Assembly: GCF_004217495.1 (NCBI RefSeq)
Contig: NZ_SHLC01000001.1
Location: 806,001 to 870,000 of the forward strand
Direction: 5' to 3'
From: Microterricola gilva
GTDB taxonomy: Bacteria; Actinomycetota; Actinomycetes; Actinomycetales; Microbacteriaceae
DNA length: 64,000 nucleotides
Shown here one piece after another: positions 16,522 through 24,976 of the stretch; the first letter of the stretch is position 1, and each line of letters opens with the position of its first letter. Made by a program: the position numbers and the translations under genes. The notes beneath the pieces were generated by a model. That model was not told the DNA's origin, searched no databases, and saw only the letters and a program-made list of their open reading frames with translations.

Positions 16522-17256
16522 CTACTGGCCGATCGCGCCGGCTGAACCGCCGGCCTTCAGCGCCGCCAGGCGGGCGTCGACCTCGGTGAGCTCACCGATG
16601 TCCTCGAGCTCGTTGAACTGGGCGTCCAGGCTCGAGGCGGCGAGCTCGCTGGCGCCGCGCACCTTCGCCTCCTCGCGGCGGATCTTCTCTTCGAAGCGGG
16701 ACACCTCGCTGGTGGGGTCGAGGATGTCGATGCTCTTGACGGCGTCCATCACCTGCGCCTGCGCCGCGGCGGTCTTGGAGCGGGCGATCAGCTCATCGCG
16801 CTTGGACGAAAGCTGGCCCAGCTTGTCCTTCATCGCGTTCAGGCCGGACTTCAGCTTGTCGACGATCTCGGTCTGCGAGGCGATCTGCGGCTCTGCGGCC
16901 TTGGCCTCGTTCTCCGAGGTGATCTGACGCCCGAGCGCGACCTTGGCGAGGGCGTCGAACTTGTCCGCACCAGCCGCGTCGCCTGCCGCACGCAGCTCGT
17001 CGCCCTTGCGGCTGGCCGCGATGGCCTTGTTGCCCCATTCCCTGGCGGCCTCCACGTCTTCGCGGTGGTCGTCTTCGAGCAGTCGGAGGTTGCCGATCGT
17101 CTCCGCGATCGCGCTCTCGGCGTCGGCGATGCTGTTGGTGTAGTCACGCACCATCTGGTCGAGCATGAGCTTTGGGTCTTCTGCCGAGTCGATCAGAGCG
17201 TTGATGTTCGCCTTCGCGAGCTGGGCGATGCGACCGAAGATGGACTGCTTAGCCAT
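16522..17256 (-). CDS. pspA: PspA/IM30 family protein
   Basis: 244 residues, nearly all predicted coiled coil, beginning MAKQSIFGRIAQLAKANINALIDSAEDP, the amphipathic N-terminal helix of the PspA/Vipp1 family, then LDQMVRDYTNSIADAESAIAETIG. These ESCRT-III-like proteins bind damaged membranes and maintain their integrity under stress. The C-terminal 25 residues (FNELEDIGELTEVDARLAALKAG) form a separate amphipathic end. The ATG at 17256 has AAGGGA 8 nt upstream, better than the longer start at 17274. It lies 95 nt downstream of the TPM protein gene on the same strand, a common actinobacterial pairing. Confidence 0.92.
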   Translation of the reverse strand: MAKQSIFGRIAQLAKANINALIDSAEDPKLMLDQMVRDYTNSIADAESAIAETIGNLRLLEDDHREDVEAAREWGNKAIAASRKGDELRAAGDAAGADKFDALAKVALGRQITSENEAKAAEPQIASQTEIVDKLKSGLNAMKDKLGQLSSKRDELIARSKTAAAQAQVMDAVKSIDILDPTSEVSRFEEKIRREEAKVRGASELAASSLDAQFNELEDIGELTEVDARLAALKAGGSAGAIGQ

Positions 17257-17351
17257 TGTGTGTTCCCTTCCCAAGGTGTGGTTCGTTGCGGTACTGCTGG
17301 GTCGTCGTGCCGGATGGGTCGTGCGGATGACGTGCTCGCCGCTGGCGCGGC

Positions 17352-19391
17352 CTAGAAGCGTCCTCCAGAGCCTCGGCGGGAGCGCGTCCCGCTGCCGCCG
17401 AAGCTGCCAGGGCTGCGACGTCCTCCGCCGCCGCCGCCTCCGCTGAAGATGCTGCCGCCGCCGGAACCGCGCGAGCTTCCGCCGCCGCCGAGCACCGAGT
17501 TGATCAGGATTCCGCCGAGGACGGCGCCCATCACATTGCCGCCGGACCCACCGCCGGAGCCGCCGCCGAAGAGGCCGCCGAGGTCGCCGGCTCCTCCGGC
17601 CGAACCGCCGAATGCGCCGACGTCGTTCTGGGCGAGCCGGATGGCCTCCGCGCCGAGTTGGTTCGCGCGCTGCGCCTGGGTGAGTGCCTGCACGGGGTCT
17701 GCGCCGGCGATCGACTCCGCCTGCACGATGAGCCGCCCGGCCTCGGCGAGGCGGGTGCGGGCCTCGGCTCCGACGGCCCCGCGCCTCGCCGTGATGAAGT
17801 CCTCGGCCGCCGACACCTGGCTGCGCGCCGCGAGCAGAGTCTGCGAGAGGGCCGCGCTTGCCCGCTGCTCGGCCGCCCGCGCATCGCGGACGCTGCCGAG
17901 CACGGAATCGATCTGGGTGTTCGCCTCCTCTAGACGCTGCACGACCTCGACCGGGTTCACCCGGTCGGCCGTGAGCTTCGCGGTGACGTCGGCGAGCACC
18001 TGCTCCGTCGAGGCGACGACGGCGGCCAGTCGGCCTGAGCTGTCTGCCCCGGCCGGCAGCGCTTTCGCCTCGGCGACATCGCGCTGCAGATCGCTGATCG
18101 CGGCGGAGAAGCTGGCCCTGGCCTCGGTCAGGTCGTGGTCGAGCCGGTCGATGGCGTCGAGCAGGAGCTTCGCCTGGTCGACGGCCTCCTCGCCGGCGCG
18201 GATGGCCACGGCGGCCTCGCTCGTGTTGCCGGCGGTCAGTGAAGCTTCGGCCTCGGTGAGCGCCTGCGCCGCGAAGCCGAGACGGTCCTCTGCCTGCTGC
18301 GGGTTGTCGGCGATCGTGGCGAGCGCGGCATCCGTGTAGTGGGCGGAGAGCGTGGCGAGAACCGCACGCACGCCGTCGAGCCGTGCCTGTTGCGTCGCGG
18401 CCGCCTGCCGCGTCGTTGCGACGGCCTGCGGGGCATTCTTCTCGAGCGCGCGGAGCGCGTCGAAGGCCTCGGCCTGTTCGTCGAGCACAGCGTTCGCCTT
18501 CTCGCAGAGCTCGATGATCTGGGCGTACCAGCTGCGCTGCTGCTCCTCGGTGTCCGGTTCCGAGTCGTCGAGCTTCTGCTGCAGAGTGAAGCCGTTGGAG
18601 AGCTGGGCCTTCGCATCGGCCAGCGCCTGCTGGAATCCGGAGGTCGCCTCGCTGCCGTACGAGGCGATCGCGAAGCCGAGCTCCTCCTCGCTCGTCTTGA
18701 CAGCGTCATCCGTTCGCACCAGTGCGCTGCCGGCACGCTGCTTGAGCTCTGCGGTGCTGAGCGCGCCGATTCCCTCGCTTGGCTGCCCGCCGGCCGCGGG
18801 CGATTTCGTGCGGCGGCGCAACACGACGAACAGCACGACACCGACGACGACGATGGCGATCAGGACGAACCACACGAATCCGGAGCCGCCGCCGGAGGTG
18901 GAGCCATCGAGCGACCCCCCGCCCGCCGCGCGCTCGAGCCCGGTCGCGGCGCCGATGGCCGCCCCGGCCCAGTCGCCGTCGCGCAGGGCGGGTTCGATGT
19001 AGTTCTGGTCGATCTCCGAGAGCTGTTCGTCGCTGAGCGGAGAATCCGGCGCGGCGGACAGGTAGTAGGTGCGGCCGTCGATGGCGACGCCGAGCAGGTA
19101 GTCGTTGCTGCCCATGCCGTTGGCGTTGGCCGTGTCCTCTGTCCACGCGACGGCGTCGCTCGGGTTCGTGAAGGTGTCGACGTAGGCGACGTAGAGCTGG
19201 ATGCGCTCCTTCTCGTAGAGGGTGTCGATCGCCTTCTCAACCTCGCCGGTGCGGTTGCCGAGCGCGTCGACGGTGTCGACGATCTGGCCGGCCCCGAACG
19301 AGACGGGCTCGGCCGCGGATGCCGCAAGCGGAGCTCCGAAAACCAGGGCGATGACTGCCATCGCGGCCCCGGCAACCCAGCGAGTTCGCAT
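17352..19391 (-). CDS. TPM-domain membrane protein with coiled coil and Gly-rich tail
   Basis: 679 residues. In order: an N-terminal signal peptide (MRTRWVAGAAMAVIALVFGAP...ASA); a TPM domain at ~30-150 outside the cell (GQIVDTVDALG, QLYVAYVDTF, SNDYLLGVAIDGRTYY); a transmembrane helix at ~175-195 (FVWFVLIAIVVVGVVLFVVL); a ~380-residue cytoplasmic coiled coil; and a Gly/Ser-rich end with GGGSG and RGSGG repeats. TPM domains (formerly DUF477) occur in photosystem-repair and membrane-quality proteins. With pspA directly downstream, a joint role in envelope stress is likely. A GAGGAAAG site lies 9 nt before the ATG. Confidence 0.87.
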   Translation of the reverse strand: MRTRWVAGAAMAVIALVFGAPLAASAAEPVSFGAGQIVDTVDALGNRTGEVEKAIDTLYEKERIQLYVAYVDTFTNPSDAVAWTEDTANANGMGSNDYLLGVAIDGRTYYLSAAPDSPLSDEQLSEIDQNYIEPALRDGDWAGAAIGAATGLERAAGGGSLDGSTSGGGSGFVWFVLIAIVVVGVVLFVVLRRRTKSPAAGGQPSEGIGALSTAELKQRAGSALVRTDDAVKTSEEELGFAIASYGSEATSGFQQALADAKAQLSNGFTLQQKLDDSEPDTEEQQRSWYAQIIELCEKANAVLDEQAEAFDALRALEKNAPQAVATTRQAAATQQARLDGVRAVLATLSAHYTDAALATIADNPQQAEDRLGFAAQALTEAEASLTAGNTSEAAVAIRAGEEAVDQAKLLLDAIDRLDHDLTEARASFSAAISDLQRDVAEAKALPAGADSSGRLAAVVASTEQVLADVTAKLTADRVNPVEVVQRLEEANTQIDSVLGSVRDARAAEQRASAALSQTLLAARSQVSAAEDFITARRGAVGAEARTRLAEAGRLIVQAESIAGADPVQALTQAQRANQLGAEAIRLAQNDVGAFGGSAGGAGDLGGLFGGGSGGGSGGNVMGAVLGGILINSVLGGGGSSRGSGGGSIFSGGGGGGGRRSPGSFGGSGTRSRRGSGGRF

Positions 19392-19539
19392 CAGCCAACT
19401 TTCCTCTACGCCGTCTCATCCGGTGTGAACGCCCCCACGTAGAAGCACCGAAAACCACCCGTTGCGGAGCAGTCTTCGCAGTCTAGGGTGAGCGCGTCCG
19501 GCGAGTCTAGACGGAAGCTGTGAGTCAGCCGCGACTCAC

Positions 19540-20724
19540 TCAGCCGCCGACGAGGGCGACGCGATCGAGCAACTCGGCCCTGACCTCGGTCACCAGCAAT
19601 TCGCGTGCACCCTGCAGCACAGCGTTGTCGCGCACGGTGGTCGCGACGACCTCCGGGTACCAGCGGCTCACCGTGCGGATGTGCTCGGCCACGAGCTCCG
19701 CCATGTCGGCCCCACCGGCACTGCCCGTCGGCCCGCCGAGCACGATGAGCTCCGGGTCGAGCACCGAGAGCAGCGGGGTCAGGCAGAGCGCGATGCGCGG
19801 TGCGAGATCCTCGAGCACCGCACGGCGATTCGGCGCGGCGTCGAGCGCCGCGAGTGTGGCGGCGAAGCCGTCGCCGGTGATCCCGTAGCTGTTGAAGAGG
19901 GCGAGCACGGCGCGACCGCCGATCAGGTCCTGCACCTCGCGCAGCGACTCGCCGTAGTGGCTGGCCGCGTGGGGGATCGGCGTGAAGCCGATCTCGCCCG
20001 CTCCGCCGAATGCTCCGCGGTGGAGGGAACCGTTGATGTCGAACGCGGCGCCGACGCCGTTTCCGAGCCAGATCGTCACGAACACCTCGCGGCCGAGGCC
20101 GGCACCGGCGACCCGCTCGGCCGTTGCCGCCAGGTTCACGTCGTTCTCGATGCGCACCTGTGCGCCGAGTTCCGCCTCGAGCAGCTCGCGCACGCCGGTG
20201 ACCGGCCATTTCGGCAATGCCTCGGTGAACAGTTCATCGTCGTGACGCGGGTCGACGTAGCCGGGGATTCCGATGCACAGCTTGTGCACGGCCGCCGGGT
20301 CTGCGCCGCTGGCCGCGCAGGCACGCTCGATGGCACCGCGCACGTCGCGCACCGGATCGCGTTCGGTGAGGTCGGCAGGCAGAGGCGCGGAGACGACGGG
20401 GTGCGGTGTTCCGGCCGCGTCGACGACGCTCGAGCGGATCTCATCGGCGTCGAGGTCGATGGCAACACCGATGGCGCCGTCCACGCGCGCCGCGTAGATG
20501 ATCGGGGAGGGGCCGGGGGTGCCGGTCTGCCGTCCGGCCTGGACGATGAAACCGGACTGTTCCAGGCGGGTCATCATGAGCGAGGCGGTCGGCTTGGAGA
20601 CGCCGGCCAGCTCACAGATGCGGTTGCGCGTCAGTGGTCCGTGCTCCAGCAGCATGGCCAGCCCCGTGCGGTCGTTCACCGCTCCGAGCCATGCAGGAGT
20701 TCCCTGTGAGGAGTTCACTGCCAC
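19540..20724 (-). CDS. ROK-family transcriptional regulator (distal to the sugar operon)
   Basis: 394 residues from a GTG at 20724; the longer upstream frame has no credible start. An N-terminal winged helix (NDRTGLAMLLEHGPLTRNRICELAGVSKPTASLMMTRLEQSGFI) is followed by the ROK sugar-kinase-like fold (GVAIDLDADE, IENDVNLAATAE, WLGNGVGAAFDINGSLHRGAFGGAGEIGF). The usual Cys-rich zinc motif after GEIG is absent. It is a paralogue of the ROK regulator at 26499-27689: both begin with NSSQ/KNAQ-GTP-WLGAVNDRT. Located downstream of the sugar kinase gene on the same strand, so it may be co-transcribed. It probably senses a sugar made or imported by this locus. Confidence 0.85.
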   Translation of the reverse strand: MAVNSSQGTPAWLGAVNDRTGLAMLLEHGPLTRNRICELAGVSKPTASLMMTRLEQSGFIVQAGRQTGTPGPSPIIYAARVDGAIGVAIDLDADEIRSSVVDAAGTPHPVVSAPLPADLTERDPVRDVRGAIERACAASGADPAAVHKLCIGIPGYVDPRHDDELFTEALPKWPVTGVRELLEAELGAQVRIENDVNLAATAERVAGAGLGREVFVTIWLGNGVGAAFDINGSLHRGAFGGAGEIGFTPIPHAASHYGESLREVQDLIGGRAVLALFNSYGITGDGFAATLAALDAAPNRRAVLEDLAPRIALCLTPLLSVLDPELIVLGGPTGSAGGADMAELVAEHIRTVSRWYPEVVATTVRDNAVLQGARELLVTEVRAELLDRVALVGG

Positions 20725-20767
20725 GGGGGCCGCCTTCGTGCTTTCGTGCGGCCGTGGCCGTCTTGTA

Positions 20768-20776
20768 AGGAGTCCT
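20768..20776 (-). promoter_or_regulatory. Small palindrome upstream of the distal ROK gene
   Basis: AGGAGTCCT is symmetric around its centre and lies ~45 nt before the GTG. It resembles AGGAAAGTTTCTT upstream of the paralogous ROK gene and may be an operator. Confidence 0.3.
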
Positions 20777-20887
20777 GACGAGCATACCGTCGCGCGGCGC
20801 GACCCCCGCGTCCGTGACGCGCCGAGCAAGCCGCGCACGCGTCCGTCTGACCGATCGGAACTCGGCGGCCGCGGCAGGCTGCGCGCC

Positions 20888-21859
20888 TCAGGCCAGCGTG
20901 GCCAGCACCCGTTCGTGCGCTGCGGCATCCGCCCCGATCTGGTCGAGAACGAGCAGGCTCGCGCCGACGACCGGGCGCGCCATGACGACCTCCGGCCTGG
21001 CCAGCGGCGCCGCCTCGGCCAGCCCGCTCCGGATGCCGGAGAGCAGCCGTGCGTTGCCAGCCGCGATGACGCCACCGCCGAGCACGACGGGCACCGGGCT
21101 CTGCAGCAGCCGGAGCCGTCGCAGCGCGGTCACCGCCATCACCACGATCTCCTCGATCTGGCGATCGAGCAGCGCGAGCGCGGTCTTGTCCCCGGCGTCG
21201 GCCGCCGCGAACACCACGGGCGGCAGCGAGGCCAGAGCCGCGCCCGGAAGGCGGCCGAAATGCAGCGCCTCCGTCACGGCGCGCACCGTCGGCAGCCCGA
21301 GCGCCTCGGGGACGGCGGTGCGCAACACGGTCTCCTGCCCTCGCCCGTCTTCGGCGCGGGCAGCGTGCCAGAGCGCCTCCTGGCCGAGGTGGCCCCCGCC
21401 GCCCCAGTCGCCGGAGATCGAACCGAGCGCCGGAAAGCGCACGGTGGCGCCGTCTTCCCGGACGCCGATGGCGTTGATACCGGTCCCGCAGACCACGGCG
21501 ACCGCGTTCGGCTCGCCCGTCCCCACCCGCAACAGGGCGAAGAGGTCGTTGTCGACGACGGGCGGCCGTGCTGTGTTCCGCGCCCAGTCGAGCCCGGAGA
21601 TCGCCGCGGTGAAGTCGTCGATCTCCTCGGGGAGGTCGAGGCCGGAGAGGTAGCAGGCCACGTGCTCCGGCGGTGAGCCAGCGGCACTGATCGCCTCGCG
21701 CACCACGGTGTCGAGCACGTCGACGGCCGCGCCGAGGCCGAGATTCTGCGGGCTTGAACTCGGTCCGGACGCGCGCGCGAGGACCTCCCCGTCCGCGCTG
21801 AGCGCGACGGCATCCGTCTTGGACCCTCCGCCGTCGACGGCGATGAGCACCCGGGTCAT
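20888..21859 (-). CDS. BadF/BadG family sugar kinase (GlcNAc kinase-like)
   Basis: 323 residues of the ASKHA fold. The phosphate-1 loop is VDGGGSKTDAV (8-18), followed by VVCGTGINAIG, LGSISGDWGGGGHLG and PVVLGGGVIAAG, the pattern of N-acetylglucosamine / N-acetylmuramic acid kinases in the BadF/BadG/BcrA/BcrD family. It would phosphorylate an imported (amino) sugar or a disaccharide with ATP. It overlaps the GH4 glycosidase gene by 4 nt (ATGA) and lies at the end of an ABC importer operon, so it clearly serves the same pathway. The exact sugar is not readable from sequence. Confidence 0.85.
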   Translation of the reverse strand: MTRVLIAVDGGGSKTDAVALSADGEVLARASGPSSSPQNLGLGAAVDVLDTVVREAISAAGSPPEHVACYLSGLDLPEEIDDFTAAISGLDWARNTARPPVVDNDLFALLRVGTGEPNAVAVVCGTGINAIGVREDGATVRFPALGSISGDWGGGGHLGQEALWHAARAEDGRGQETVLRTAVPEALGLPTVRAVTEALHFGRLPGAALASLPPVVFAAADAGDKTALALLDRQIEEIVVMAVTALRRLRLLQSPVPVVLGGGVIAAGNARLLSGIRSGLAEAAPLARPEVVMARPVVGASLLVLDQIGADAAAHERVLATLA

Positions 21860-23127
21860 CGGGCCCAGGCCAGGTGCTCGCGGTTGCCAGCGAGCAGCAG
21901 ATCGGTGAGCTTCTCCGCGCGGTCGTACTGCAGCACGAGGGGGTGCGCCATCATGGCCCGCAGCACCCGCTCGCGACCGCCGTGGATGGCGGCGTCGAGT
22001 GCGAGCCGTTCGTAGCCGGCGACGTTCGCGATGAGCCCGGCGATGTCGTCGGGCAGGGGCGCGACGGGCAGGGCGACGAGCCCGGAGCTGCGCACGGTCG
22101 CCGGGACCTCGATCACGTGGTCATCCGGCAGGAACGGCAGGGTGCCGTTGTTGGCGATGTTGACGACCTGGGCGTCGCCGCGATCGCTCAGCAGCGACGC
22201 GATGAGCTCGACGGCCGCCTCGGAGTAGAAGGCGCCGCCGCGTTGCTCCAGCTGCGCGGGTTTGCCTGTGACCGTCGGGTCGGCGTAGAGCTCGAGCAGT
22301 GAACGCTCGACCTCGAGCACGGCCTGCGCGCGCGTCGGTTCGACGCGCTGCTCACCGAGCACGACGTCGTGGGCGTAGAAGTAGCGCAGGTAGTAGCTGG
22401 GCACGCTGCCGAGCATCCCGATCAGCGAGGCAGGCAGATGGACGTCGTCGGCGAGCTCGTCGAGCCGGGTGGCGATCAGCTCCGGCAGCCGGTCGAGCTG
22501 GCCGGATGCCGAGCGCACCCGCACCCCGCGTTCCCAGCTCAGGTGGTTGAGGCCGACGTGGTCGAGCGCGACGTCGCGGTGGTCGACGCCGAGCATCGCG
22601 GCGAAGCGGCGTTGGAAGCCGATGGCGACGTTGCACAGTCCGACCGCGCGGTGGCCCTCGTTCAGCAGGGCCCGGGTCACGATCCCGACGGGATTGGTGA
22701 AGTCGATGATCCAGGCGTCCGGTTTCGCGTGCCTGCGCACCGCGTCGGCCACCTCGAGCACGACCGGCACCGTGCGCAGCGCCTTGGCGAAGCCGCCTGG
22801 CCCCGTCGTCTCCTGGCCGATGCACCCACACTCGTGCGGGAAGGTCTCATCCCCGTGCCGGGCGGCCTGACCGCCCACCCGTAGCTGCAGCAGCACGGTG
22901 TCGGCATCGGAGACCCCGGCAATCAGGTCCGTGGTCGGCACGATACGGCCAGGGTGGCCGGCCGCAGCGAACATGCGCTGGGACATTCCGGCGACGAGCG
23001 CGAGACGCTCTGGGTCGCGGTCGACGAGCCAGAGCTCGTCGATGGGCAGGACATCCCGCAGCCTGGCGAAGCCGTCGATCAGTTCGGGGGTGTAGGTGGA
23101 ACCGCCACCGATCACAGTGAGTTTCAT
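21856..23127 (-). CDS. Glycoside hydrolase family 4 enzyme (6-phospho-beta-glucosidase type)
   Basis: 423 residues. GH4 enzymes use NAD and a divalent metal. The dinucleotide loop is VIGGGSTYTPEL (5-16), the family motif DFTNPVGIV is at 142-150, and the metal ligands are Cys165 (CNVAIG) and His195 (GLNHLSW). The overall pattern is closest to 6-phospho-beta-glucosidases. The locus has an ABC importer and no PTS, so either the sugar is phosphorylated inside the cell by the neighbouring kinase or this enzyme takes unphosphorylated substrate. The ATG at 23127 lies 2 nt after the permease stop codon, and the gene overlaps the kinase gene. Confidence 0.88.
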   Translation of the reverse strand: MKLTVIGGGSTYTPELIDGFARLRDVLPIDELWLVDRDPERLALVAGMSQRMFAAAGHPGRIVPTTDLIAGVSDADTVLLQLRVGGQAARHGDETFPHECGCIGQETTGPGGFAKALRTVPVVLEVADAVRRHAKPDAWIIDFTNPVGIVTRALLNEGHRAVGLCNVAIGFQRRFAAMLGVDHRDVALDHVGLNHLSWERGVRVRSASGQLDRLPELIATRLDELADDVHLPASLIGMLGSVPSYYLRYFYAHDVVLGEQRVEPTRAQAVLEVERSLLELYADPTVTGKPAQLEQRGGAFYSEAAVELIASLLSDRGDAQVVNIANNGTLPFLPDDHVIEVPATVRSSGLVALPVAPLPDDIAGLIANVAGYERLALDAAIHGGRERVLRAMMAHPLVLQYDRAEKLTDLLLAGNREHLAWAR

Positions 23128-23129
23128 TG

Positions 23130-23951
23130 CTATCCCTTGACTCCGGTCAGTGTGATGCCCTCGACGAAGACGCGTTGGGCGAAGAAGAAGATGAGCACGA
23201 CGGGCACGGTGACGAGGATCGTCATCGCCATCGTGAGGCCCCAATCGGTGCCGTGGATCCCGCGGAAGGAGGCCAGACCGTATGCGACGGGCCAGGCATC
23301 CGCATTCTCCGAGGTGTAGAGCAGCGGCCCGAAGTAGTCGTTCCAGGAGTGGAAGAACATGAAGATGCCCGTCGCGGCGATGCCCGGCTTGGCCATCGGA
23401 ACCATGACGCGGGTCAGCACGCCGACCTCGCCGTTCCCGTCGATGCGTGCCGCGTCGGCGTACTCGCTCGGGATGGTGAGGAAGAACTGGCGCAGCAGGA
23501 AGATCGAGAACGCGTCGCCGAGCAGGTTCGGCAGGATCAGCGGCCACAGCGTTCCCGTCAGGCCGAGGTTCGACCACATCACGTAGATCGGGATCGCCGT
23601 CACCTGCGGCGGCAGCAGCATCGCGATGATGATCGCCGTGAAGATCACGTTCGCGAAGCGGAACTTGATCTTGGCCAGGACGTAGGCGGCGGGAACGCTG
23701 GAGAGCAGCATGAACACCGTGGCCAGCACGGCGTACGTCGCCGAGTTCGCGAACCAGCGCAGCAGCGGCGCCTGCGTGAACACGGTGGCGTAGTTGGACC
23801 ACTCGAATGGTTGCGGCCAGAGCGCGGCCGTCAGCGTCTGATTGCTCGACATCAGCGAGGTGAGCGCGACGAAGACGATGGGGGAGACGAACATGACGGC
23901 CAGCGCCAGGAGGATCGCATTCTCTCCGATCCAGTACAGGGTGCGGCGCAT
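23130..23951 (-). CDS. Sugar ABC transporter permease, MalG type
   Basis: 273 residues with six transmembrane segments. The EAA loop is present as EYADAARIDGNGEVGVLTRVMVPMAKPGI, where the ATPase docks. Family CUT1 (carbohydrate uptake) from its pairing with a MalF-like permease and a large binding protein. The start overlaps the previous gene by one base (TGATG). No ATPase is encoded in the operon; as in many actinobacteria, a shared MsiK-like ATPase elsewhere on the chromosome probably energises it. Confidence 0.92.
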   Translation of the reverse strand: MRRTLYWIGENAILLALAVMFVSPIVFVALTSLMSSNQTLTAALWPQPFEWSNYATVFTQAPLLRWFANSATYAVLATVFMLLSSVPAAYVLAKIKFRFANVIFTAIIIAMLLPPQVTAIPIYVMWSNLGLTGTLWPLILPNLLGDAFSIFLLRQFFLTIPSEYADAARIDGNGEVGVLTRVMVPMAKPGIAATGIFMFFHSWNDYFGPLLYTSENADAWPVAYGLASFRGIHGTDWGLTMAMTILVTVPVVLIFFFAQRVFVEGITLTGVKG

Positions 23952-24976
23952 CACGAGGTTCCCTCCGGGGTGAACGCCTTGAACCGGCGCAACAACACAA
24001 TCAAGAAGATGCTCGCCACGACGAAGAGCAGAACGGCCAGCGCGGAGGCGTAGCCCAGCTGGTAATTGCTGAAGCCGCGCACGTAGAGCCACTGCGTGTA
24101 GGTGAGGAGCGAGTTGCCCGGGTAGCCGAGCGCCGCGCCCGTTCCCTCGCCGACGACGGCCTTGCCGTTGGCGACGCCGGAGGCCACCGCCGCCTCCGTG
24201 AAGTACTGCAGCGCGGCGATCACACCCGTGATCACGGCGAACATCAGCACGGGGGTGATGCTCGGGAAGGTGACGTAGCGCAGCTGCTGCAGTCCGTTCG
24301 CCCCGTCGAGCGACGCGGCCTCGTACTGCTCGCGCGGGACGTCGAGCAGCGCGGCCAGGAAGATGATCATGATGTCGCCCATCACCCAGATCCCGAGGAT
24401 CACGAGCGACGGCTTGGACCAGGCCGGGTCGTTGAACCAGAGCGGACCCTGGATGCCGAAGAAGCCGAGGATCTGGTTGACCGGGCCGGTTCCCGGGTTG
24501 AACAGGAACACGAAGGCGACGACGGATGCGACGGGCGGCACGAGCGCCGGCAGGTAGAACACCGTGCGCCAGACGCCGCTGGCGCGCTTGGCCCGCACGA
24601 GCAGGCCGGCGATACCGAGGGCGAAGATGATCTTGATCGGCACGAGGAACACGACGAACCAGAGCGTGTTCAGCGTGGAGATCCACACCTTCGGGTCCTG
24701 GGTGAACAGGTACTCGTAGTTGCGCAGGCCGATCCACTCGGGGGCCGAGACGAGGTCGTAACGGGTGAACGAGTAGTACACGGACGCGATCAGCGGGTAG
24801 ACGAAGAAGATCGCGAGGCCGAGCAGCGCCGGGGCGAGGAGCGCGAGCACGGTGAGGGTGCGTCTGCGGCGGGAACGGCTGGCGCGAAGACGGCCGGCAG
24901 GCGGGCGCGGAGGGCGGGGTGGCGCGGGGCGGCCGGCCGGAACCGGCTGCCCCGCTGTGGTGGTCGTTGAGCTCAT
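23951..24976 (-). CDS. Sugar ABC transporter permease, MalF type
   Basis: 341 residues. A Pro/Arg-rich cytoplasmic N-terminus of ~40 residues (PPRPPRPPAGRLRASRSRRRR) precedes six to seven membrane segments. The EAA loop is EQYEAASLDGANGLQQLRYVTFPSI. It forms the channel with the MalG-type protein encoded next. The start overlaps the binding-protein stop by one base. A ~25-residue Gly/Ala-rich periplasmic loop (SGVANGKAVVGEGTGAALGYP) between the last helices is longer than usual. Confidence 0.92.
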   Translation of the reverse strand: MSSTTTTAGQPVPAGRPAPPRPPRPPAGRLRASRSRRRRTLTVLALLAPALLGLAIFFVYPLIASVYYSFTRYDLVSAPEWIGLRNYEYLFTQDPKVWISTLNTLWFVVFLVPIKIIFALGIAGLLVRAKRASGVWRTVFYLPALVPPVASVVAFVFLFNPGTGPVNQILGFFGIQGPLWFNDPAWSKPSLVILGIWVMGDIMIIFLAALLDVPREQYEAASLDGANGLQQLRYVTFPSITPVLMFAVITGVIAALQYFTEAAVASGVANGKAVVGEGTGAALGYPGNSLLTYTQWLYVRGFSNYQLGYASALAVLLFVVASIFLIVLLRRFKAFTPEGTS

